From Phoronis ovalis (taxonomy: Eukaryota; Phoronida; Phoronidae), in the NCBI GenBank assembly GCA_028565635.1, contig JAOXYB010030543.1:1-14789 (forward strand): a stretch of 14,789 nucleotides of DNA, in the 5' to 3' direction. The notes under the pieces are model-generated. The model had not been told where the DNA came from and ran no database searches. It worked only from the letters and a program-made list of their open reading frames with translations. Position 1 is the stretch's first letter. Every line of letters starts with the position of its first letter. This document shows, one piece after another, positions 8,125 through 14,789 of the stretch. Both the position numbers and the translations under genes were made by a program.

Positions 8125-8199
8125 GTGCAACTTGTACTAGGTCAAAGGTCAAGAAATCTCATTCGCTCCTTTGCCCATAGAAGAAGCGGGCGTTTTGAG
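8125..8199 (+). other. Candidate 75-nt exon with strong donor
   Basis: It starts after TTTTGAAG and ends GAG before GTGAGTG, a near-ideal donor. The 75 bases form exactly 25 open codons in phase 0, reading Val-Gln-Leu-Val-Leu and then a basic stretch rich in Arg and Ser. There are three options: (1) the 3' part of a non-coding first exon of a downstream gene, which I favour because of the CpG context; (2) an alternative exon after exon 5 of the EF-hand gene, whose phase 0 end would fit; (3) chance, since part of it (ACTAGGTCAAAGGTCAAG) resembles a dispersed repeat phrase. Confidence 0.3.
8139..8151 (+). promoter_or_regulatory. Perfect DR1 nuclear-receptor-type site (AGGTCA-A-AGGTCA)
   Basis: Two exact AGGTCA half-sites sit one base apart, the classic binding pattern of RXR, HNF4 and COUP-type receptors. 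It lies in the CpG-rich patch inside the candidate exon. Against a regulatory role, AGGTCA-like strings recur elsewhere in the window (near 4291-4306 and 14029-14042), and this phrase may come from a common repeat. Confidence 0.4.
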
Positions 8200-10650
8200 G
8201 TGAGTGTTACTCATTTTTAGTCAGAATTTAATGAAGAATTCATTTAACGGCGTGTTTTACCCATTAAATTGACTGCTGTATATAATACGTTCTTTTCTAC
8301 CATTTGACGTACAACTGTTTAAATCATAAAAAGATCTAATTTAAATTAATAGCCTGGAATGGGATCCAAGAGTGAAAGTGCCTCAATGATTGTGATTGTA
8401 ATCTGGGAAAGTATATAGCCTGTCGATACTGTTTGTTGCAGTGTTTAGGCTCTTACTAAATTCTTGTTAAATGAAGGAATGCCATAATTACATTAAGTTT
8501 TGTTCTTCGTTTGCATAGTTACAGTGTTTAAATTAATGTACTTGGTTGTTCTTTTCATCATCTGAAATTTTATGGCTTCTGGCAATTAGAACTCGGATGG
8601 CTTCATGCAATAATGCTATAGATAATTCCCTGTCCTACTTAAAAAATCCTATTAGTTTTAACAGAGTCATTAGTTAAAATAAATCAGTTTAATTTATTTT
8701 TTTAATTTTTGCAATCCTGACTTCAGCATTCAACATTTTTTCTATCTGAATACAGATGTGTTTAGCATATGCAGATATGGTTTTTCTGTTGTTTTATTTT
8801 AGAATATAGAGTTTTATATATCCTAATTTTGTTAAATAGGTTGCATTTTTTTCTCTAATACGTACAAAATCTACAACTTTTGTTATGAAAGAATTTAAGC
8901 ATTTCTGGCCTAGAAGTTTATGTATGAAGATTAAAAGTTATGATTAGAAATAAGTAGAATTTCTTTTGAATGGGATGCAATTGCCCACCCCTGTCTTTGT
9001 TTATATGTCTGTTTTACTCATTATAAACAAGAAGATAACCTAGGGTTATACATGTTAAAGAATTTAAAAATTTACATTCCCTTGTCAAGAAACCAAACAT
9101 TTATTGATGTCTTTAAAGGAAGATCCAGTTGTATCTGCTTCTAATCTTGTGTGTGGGAGGCATTTTATTATCTAATGAATTCCCAGAATAAATTTAGGAT
9201 ACTGTAACATAAAGAGCATGGCTTCTAATCAGGTTCATCATAAGTTCTTGTTCAAACATATGTCATGTCACTCCATAAGATAAAAAAATCATAATATCTT
9301 TAAATAAGACATTGATTTCAATAATTTGATCCTGTAATTTGATTCCTTTGGAGGCAATATTCATAGGGGTTGTAGTTAGTCACAGTTTAGACAAATTGTC
9401 TTGTATATTTGTTTAACAGTGGTTCTGTTATGCAATTGTAGAAGTAGATAAATAAATTCACAGCTTCCTATACATATTGTTGTACTTCCCTATCACCTTT
9501 GTATTCTTAAATTTTTGTTTACATATTTATGACTAGCCAGCAGTTGAATCTAATTTTGTTGAATTAATTCCTTGAGAAATTATCAGATAAGTGATTACTA
9601 TGTATATCAAGTGGAAACTTATTTTGCTTTCTATCCTAGCAAGTGTTGTTTACAAAAAATTGATCTAGCTACTTTAGCTGAAGCATATTACTGCTTGTTA
9701 TTGAATGAGTAAGCTTGCTAAGTCTCTTGATCCCAATGCATGAAACACCGCAAAGCAGAATATATATTAGGACTAGGTTGATTCTTTATTGTAAATAAAA
9801 ATTGTTTGTTAATTGGGAAAAAATTATAAAAAAATTAGTAGTAAATGTAACAGTTGAATATTAAAACTGTATAATGGTGGAAGTGACTAATATTCCCTAG
9901 CCTTATTTTCTTTTGGTATAATTTAGCCAGAAAGTCTGAAAATATCAAGTAATTAAGACACTAACAAATTACAACATCAAAGAAAACATTATGGCTTTCC
10001 AAATCCATCAGAATCTCAGCTGTACAACATTATAATAGATTACACAAGAATGCTACTTATAAAGAAGATGTAAGGACCATAAAAATATTACATTCTATTT
10101 AGTTGTGAAGAAGCTGGCAAAAATGTTATGCTCTTATTATTAATACCATGGTAAGAATGGCATTTTATTCACAAATCATGCTGGTGGATGAACATAACTT
10201 GCTGAGTATATAAAGTCCTGAAATCTTCCACTATAACACTTGTAGTCTTTTGTCTTTGTGAGTGGTAGCCAAAGTCCTGTTGAAATTGCGTATGTTCATG
10301 TACAGGTGCTTTGCAGCTAATAAAACACCATCACACTCATTTCAAGGACAGACCATGTTTCTCATTATTAAAATTTGAAGAAAAAAAATGCCGCTGATCT
10401 TCAAGCTGACTAGAGGCTCAAACTGGTCCGTGATAACAAGAATATGTGCTTTAATATACAAAAATGTTGTGCTGTCGGTTTAAGTTTGCTTTTTCAGTTG
10501 AACTTCGGTGCCTTGTGTAAGCAGGAATTCTGATTCATAAACCAATGTGTTTGTACTGAATGTCATTTTTACAGAACATGTAACATAAAAAGCTGCCTTT
10601 GTCAGCAAGTTGCTTCTGGTAAACATGGTAGTCCAGGTGTGTTGTCTGAG

Positions 10651-10717
10651 GTTCTACTGTTGATTTTATGTATTAGCTGCCATCCTAGAGCTAAAAGGCA
10701 AAATCAACAGCTGAAAC
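10651..10717 (+). ncRNA. miRNA-precursor-like hairpin candidate
   Basis: CTGTTGATTTT (10657-10667) pairs perfectly with AAAATCAACAG (10700-10710). TTAGCT (10673-10678) pairs with AGCTAA (10689-10694). They are separated by a symmetric 5 x 5 internal loop, with a 10-base terminal loop. Outside, GTTC pairs in part with GAAAC. Both arms are about 22-28 nt, which suits a Dicer product. I do not recognise a known miRNA seed. It lies in the CpG-poor, possibly intronic tract, as many miRNAs do. Confidence 0.3.
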
Positions 10718-11691
10718 AAGAATCGGACTAGTAGACATGCAAGTTGTATGTATGAGAAGATCAATGAGAAAGGGGTACTCAGAATTTTCTTAAATTTGTT
10801 AAATCAGATCTGGCTTGTACTGGCACTCTGCTGTGAGTAATAATTAATAGATAACATATTTGGGTTTGTTTGTTTGGTGTCAATCTTTTGTCTTTAAACT
10901 CTTTGGGACATTATTATTCATCAAATAAGTGTATGATAACCACACAGTTTATATGTTTTGTGTAGTGAGGCAAGAAATAGAGATAGTACTGAAGTAGTTG
11001 TTTCCACCTCCTGTTGGCAAAGTTTCTGAACAGACATAGTTTTTGAAAGTTGACTAAACTTTGATTTGTGTGGCTGTATAATTATCAGCCAGTTGAAATT
11101 CCAGTGCTTATGTTTTGTAGCTGTTTAGACCATTCATTGAATTATGACATAACAGTTGGCATCATTTTCTGTAAGAAGACTTTGTCAAAACAATATGCCT
11201 TCATTAAGGCCCTGTCATTGTTCATGTAAACAATGTTTGATTTCATGGGAGAGAAGTTGAAAGTTTTATAACTTTTAAAAAGTTCATCAAAGTTCACAAG
11301 TTCTGATCAGGATTTTAATAGGAGCAATTGTCTGGTTACAAATTTGCTGATAGAAGAGGCTGTTTATTTGTCAGCAGGCTTTCATAAGGAGTTAGTAGGA
11401 AAAAGGGCATTGGATCTAGTTGGATAATTTGATTACAGAAAATTGCAACCACCTTGTGTTTCACCTAAACACAGCAAGAAACAGTTTAAGAATTTGGTCC
11501 TTGTTAAGGTTGGCATATAAACAAGACCCTGTTTGGAAAAAAATTGTAAGCATTTTTAAAGCTTGCTATTTTATTGACTTTGAGGAAATTTGATAAAATT
11601 GAAGTTTTAGTTTATTTCTCAAATTTGCTCAGTATGAAAATTTTTATAGATCAAATGAATGTCATTTCTTGATGCTGTTAGTTTCAAATGG

Positions 11692-11706
11692 TAGTACATT
11701 GTACTA
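11692..11706. repeat. 15-bp perfect palindrome
   Basis: TAGTACA, a central T, then TGTACTA. AAATGGTA just before it (11686-11693) is matched by the inverse TACCATTT at 11752-11759, so a larger fold is possible. No function is assigned. Confidence 0.45.
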
Positions 11707-12775
11707 TGTTCTTCATTGGAATGTACAGATTTCAGAAGTGATGTGCTGTTGTACCATTTATCATTTTTTGTACATACTGACCTACCATACTAATTATCTG
11801 GACACATGAGCTTCTGATATTCTGAAACCATATGCTTGGTGTCTGCCTTGATCAATCTGTTGATAGTTTTGATAAGAATTTTAATTCAGTTTTCCTTCTG
11901 GTAGGCAAAAAGAGACAAAAAAAATCAGTATAATTTGAAATTGTCTCAAACAGATATGATAGGGTGTGGTTTAAAGATACTCTTTATTGATATAAGCTCC
12001 ATTTTTGTTATTTTAATTTGGAATATAAATAATTAGGTGTTATAAAACTTACATTATTATTTTTAAAAATTATTAAAATAAGCTAAAGTCAGTATGTTGA
12101 TCTTGTAACATCAGCAGTTTGTCTATAATGAAGTAGCAGAATAAAATTATAAAGCACTGGTGCAGTTAACTACCAAACTTACTACTCAGTATTCTTTTTA
12201 CTCAAAAGTAGTTAGATACAAGCACTGAACACAAAGATCTAAATATTTTACATTATGTATATATCTTTAATAGTATAATTTACCATAAGTTTATTTCAAT
12301 TATTTCATTCATAAGTCATGAATAAATTAATTGAATTATAAGTTAAGTAGGTGAAATCTGAGAAATTATAAGCTCAAGCTTTTTGGCTTCATTGAAAGTA
12401 TTTTTTAATTAAATAGGGAAACTGGTTAACAAAAAGCTACTTTCAAAGAAATGTGTTTGGCACTTGAGACAACTTATCCAATTTTACATTAATAACAGGT
12501 AATTGGGTGAAAATAAATATTGGAATGTAATATTGAAGTGATATCCAAATAGTAATATTAGAACATTTCAAGGTTTTATGGTAAGAAAACCTTAAATAGA
12601 AACCACACACAGAGAATAGTTTGGAGAAGGAAGATACAGATGCATCAATGGTATTTAAAAAAACTTATAATTATTTAGGGCATCTACCTTAAGCCTCAGT
12701 GCTAGAACTATGTATAAATTATAGATGTCTTTTCAATACATATTGTTTATACATTGCAGTTACATTTGATCTTGG

Positions 12776-12805
12776 AATATATATATATATGTATATATGT
12801 ATACA
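12776..12805. repeat. AT/GTAT microsatellite
   Basis: Alternating AT units followed by GTATATATGTATAC. It is simple sequence and a possible length polymorphism. Confidence 0.7.
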
Positions 12806-12860
12806 CTAATTTTGGGAGAACACTGTCAGCATACAATTAGCTTATTGTTTTAACTCTCAG

Positions 12861-12970
12861 GTCACCTGGTGCAAACCTAATACATGAAAGGTTCTGTTAA
12901 TCAAAAAAGACAGAAGATACATAAAATTAATCAAATATATATGATCTCTATAAAAAGTGACGGTGTTGAG
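12861..12970 (+). other. Candidate exon with good acceptor and donor, function unknown
   Basis: TTGTTTTAACTCTCAG precedes it and GAG with GTAAGT follows; both are close to consensus. None of the three frames is open throughout. One frame opens at ATG 12884 and stays open to the donor (29 codons, Lys-rich). Joined in phase 0 to the acceptor at 13626/13627, it would add ten codons and stop at TAA. It may be an untranslated or first coding exon of the putative second gene. A first CpG reappears at its 3' end. Confidence 0.25.
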
Positions 12971-14142
12971 GTAAGTTTTACAGTCGTATTTAGTTTTAGT
13001 ATTAGTTTTAGATGTACTTACACGCTAAAGTTAATTAAATGATTAAATAAATTAAATTAAAAGTTTAATCTGATGATTCATCAAAGTTTCTAAGCCCAGC
13101 TTTTGCTCTCTGAATATTGTAACCTTTAAAAATCTGAGATTTATTCAATTGGGATATCCTGTTCGACTCATTGTTCCTGGGAATGCAAGACATAAATAAG
13201 TGTAATAACCACTTAATTAATATGGTTATGTAATTTTACCAGGCAAGTCAAGTACTGTGTAGGTGTAAGATACCAATGTCATAAACAATGATGAAGGTAT
13301 AATTTTAGGAAATGGGAAACAGGATTAACCTCAAATGACAGTAATTTAATAAGCCCCATTCATAAAGAATAAATTAAACTCACTTTCAAGATTAGTTTAT
13401 CATTTGTTTCATCATGTGAACACTTACAGGATAAGTCATGAAATTAAGACAAATCTTTCGTTTTTAATCCTCGAATTCATGAAGGTGAAGGTTAAAGCCA
13501 CAATTTGCTCTGCTAGGCAAGTCAGTCTGTGAACAATATGGAATTTTATATTGCAGAAGATCAGAATCGTTATTAAAGTTTGACAAGATACTTTTTCTGA
13601 CTAACATTATTTTAATTGTGTTACAGATTGTCCATTCGGACAGTGCTTTAGTCGTGTAATGGGTGTCAGCTTAATTATGGCTATCATCAAGTATACAAAG
13701 TAACCTTCCAAATGCCCCCTGTTCTCTGGGAATTATGTTTCCCATGTTTAAATGTGTTTCGTTATGAAATGAAATAAAATCTTAAAATAGACCTGTACAT
13801 CTAAATGATGTTTGTGCAAGTAGAACCACAGAGAGACCACATTTAGATTTCCAGAAGAAAGAACATTGCAACTGCTGAAAAGTATAGAAATATTTAGTCT
13901 GTGCTCAGACAGATTTTTATTTGTTGACATCGTTTTAAGTAATCTGTGAAGGGAATATGGCAAAATTCAAGAACAATTGAAGTTTAACTTATGACATGAC
14001 ATCCCCAGGGTGGGGATTGTTGACTTTGAGGTTACTAGGTCATCTGAAAATCAAGTTGCGATAATCTCCAAATTGCATTAAAACTTTCAAAAATGAGGCT
14101 CTCGTGTCATTTAGAAATCTTGGGTCATTTTGAGGTCAATAG
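12971..14142. other. AT-rich sequence without a supported gene (apart from the candidate exon at 13627)
   Basis: CpG returns to ordinary sparse levels. At 14018-14052 a phrase near TGAGGTTACTAGGTCATCTG recalls the AGGTCA-rich string at 8135-8152 and may be a remnant of the same repeat family. The minus-strand frame at 13748-13963 (71 codons) looks like chance. Nothing else was seen. Confidence 0.4.
13627..13703 (+). other. Candidate terminal exon, short hydrophobic C-terminus
   Basis: It follows a T-rich tract ending TTGTGTTACAG. If entered with two bases to complete a codon, it reads Cys-Pro-Phe-Gly-Gln-Cys-Phe, then a hydrophobic run and a Lys-rich end, with TAA at 13701-13703. If entered in phase 0 it stops at 13657-13659. 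The candidate exons at 8125 and 12861 do not supply the phase needed for the longer reading, so the link is unproven. Confidence 0.2.
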
Positions 14143-14164
14143 CAGGGCTACCTAACCAGCGTAG

Positions 14165-14313
14165 ACTCGAACCGTCAATCCGCACTCTAGCACCTATTTC
14201 CTACCGTTCGAACCCTTTTTCCGGGTTTCTCGCCGAAATTACTGCTACTTGAACCATCGTTTCTGTAGACTCGCACAAGTTGCCCGGAACTTGTACAAAT
14301 TTATGGAGAATCA
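14165..14313 (-). repeat. Mirror set of ~20-21 bp units in the left arm of the foldback element
   Basis: The inverse core, close to ACTCGAACC, starts at 14165, 14184, 14206, 14228, 14247, 14269, 14289 and 14309. Spacings are 19, 22, 22, 19, 22, 20 and 20, nearly the mirror of the right arm. Several units are degenerate (for example TCTCG at 14228 and AATCA at 14309). Confidence 0.6.
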
Positions 14314-14331
14314 AATACTTGTTGAGCAGCA

Positions 14332-14484
14332 GGTTCGAGTCTCCAGAAATCTGTACTAGTCCCTGGCAACGGGTGCGAGTCTATGGAAATGACGGGTCGA
14401 GTAGCAGGAATTTCGGTGCGATACCCGGAAAAAATGTTCAAATGGTAGGAAACAAGTGCGCGAGTGCGGATTGACGGTTCGAGT
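14332..14484 (+). repeat. Eight degenerate ~20-21 bp units in the right arm of the foldback element
   Basis: A core close to GG(T/G)TCGAGT, often followed by a GGAAAT-like string, recurs with its last T at 14340, 14360, 14380, 14402, 14422, 14443, 14465 and 14484. Spacings are 20, 20, 22, 20, 21, 22 and 19. The weakest units are GTACTAGT at 14353 and GTTCAAAT at 14436. Confidence 0.65.
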
Positions 14485-14506
14485 GTACGCTGGTTAGCTA
14501 GGCCTG

Positions 14507-14789
14507 AATCAGCCCAGAAAATTTTGAAGTTCTTTTTTTATACCTATTATGATTTTTTTGTTATTTACTCCATTACTGGTTTGGTACTGTCATTAATATT
14601 TAGGGGGTTAATTGGTTTTTCAGACTTCTGTTATATCTAGCCTTAACGTGGCGAGAACCGTTAACATATTGTAACTTGCAAAAAATATTGATATTTTCTT
14701 TTTTGTGAATTTTGCTTGGCCATATTCTTTGGAATAAATTTACAAAATAAATGCTCACTTTTCTCGTCGATTTTTAATGAAAAAACAGC
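14507..14789. other. AT-rich tail of the window; nothing specific
   Basis: No gene or clear repeat. A small hairpin, TTAACG (14643-14648) with CGTTAA (14659-14664), is present. Confidence 0.5.

Larger units (their letters stand above)
7880..8200 (+). promoter_or_regulatory. Small CpG-rich patch, candidate promoter of a second gene
   Basis: About fourteen CpG dinucleotides can be counted here, six of them within 7921-7980 around ACGGAACGCGTCTCCGG. The region is more GC-rich than its flanks. It comes directly before a strong splice donor (8199/8200) and a long CpG-depleted tract. In invertebrates with gene-body methylation, promoters keep CpG while transcribed bodies lose it. That makes this patch a reasonable promoter or first-exon candidate on the plus strand. 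No TATA box is claimed. Confidence 0.35.
8200..12860 (+). other. Long CpG-depleted tract, probable methylated intron or non-coding transcript
   Basis: From about 8600 to 12960 I counted only eight CpGs, and none between 10,725 and 12,960. TG and CA are common, the expected product of methylated CpG decay. No coding exon with matching phases was found in either direction. The plus strand looks richer in T and G than in A and C, which would suit plus-strand transcription, but that is a visual impression. Apart from hairpins at 10651-10717 and 11692-11706 and the microsatellite at 12776-12805, I see nothing specific. Confidence 0.45.
14143..14506. mobile_element. 364-bp foldback (giant-hairpin) MITE-like element
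   Basis: Left end 14143-14187 and right end 14462-14506 are 45-bp terminal inverted repeats with 42 matches. Inward, the arms keep matching along almost their full length (for example TTTCCTACC near 14198-14206 against GGTAGGAAA near 14444-14452, and TAGACTCGCAC against GTGCGAGTCTA), meeting near 14324. The element is GC- and CpG-richer than its surroundings and encodes no transposase. The frame at 14280-14474 is accidental. A clear target-site duplication was not found; the flanks CAATAG and AATCAG are only loosely alike. Foldback and MITE elements of this kind are moved by an enzyme supplied elsewhere in the genome. Confidence 0.8.

Noticed and set aside
14328-14345. GGTTCGAGTC resembling a tRNA or SINE B box
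   Set aside because: It is one of eight repeat units of the foldback element; no A box or cloverleaf lies at the right distance.
14280-14474. 64-codon open frame inside the foldback element
   Set aside because: It spans the hairpin centre and right arm; non-coding element sequence.

Overview
This is eukaryotic nuclear DNA, AT-rich and intron-rich, with no bacterial-style gene packing, tRNA, rRNA or CRISPR array. The gene type, its phase-matched exons with GT-AG borders, and diverged non-coding repeats that recall bivalve genomes suggest a marine invertebrate, most likely a mollusc. That is an inference; no marker gene proves it.

Region 1-5442 holds the one gene supported strongly: a six-exon, plus-strand gene for a 219-residue EF-hand calcium-binding protein (ATG 495, TAG 5440-5442). 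All splice phases agree. Residues 95-182 carry four EF-hand loops arranged as two tight pairs. The loops within each pair start 20 residues apart and the two pairs are exactly 56 residues apart. Two introns split the same glycine codon in equivalent loops, so the pair was probably duplicated together with its intron. The C-terminal exon gives a basic tail with an RGD tripeptide. The N-terminus is the least certain part.

The introns carry repeats: a TTCC/AAGG-rich patch (2568-2938), two diverged direct copies of a ~260 bp unit (4003-4268 and 4353-4612), and a short-period repeat (4616-4881). Downstream come candidate poly(A) signals (6107-6233), a sharp palindrome (6286-6316) and a possible small inverted-repeat element (6352-6752).

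From about 7,880 the character changes. A small CpG-rich patch (7880-8200) contains a candidate exon with a strong donor. It is followed by about 4.4 kb nearly devoid of CpG (8600-12960), including about 2.2 kb with none at all. In an invertebrate with gene-body methylation, this is what the promoter and first intron of a second, plus-strand gene would look like. Candidate small exons at 12861-12970 and 13627-13703 are the only further hints, and no protein is recognised there. An miRNA-like hairpin lies at 10651-10717.

The most striking structure is at 14143-14506: a 364 bp foldback element that is inverted-repeat along nearly its full length. The outer 45 bp match at 42 positions. Each arm is also built from eight degenerate ~20-21 bp units with mirrored spacing. 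No new multi-gene system is visible.
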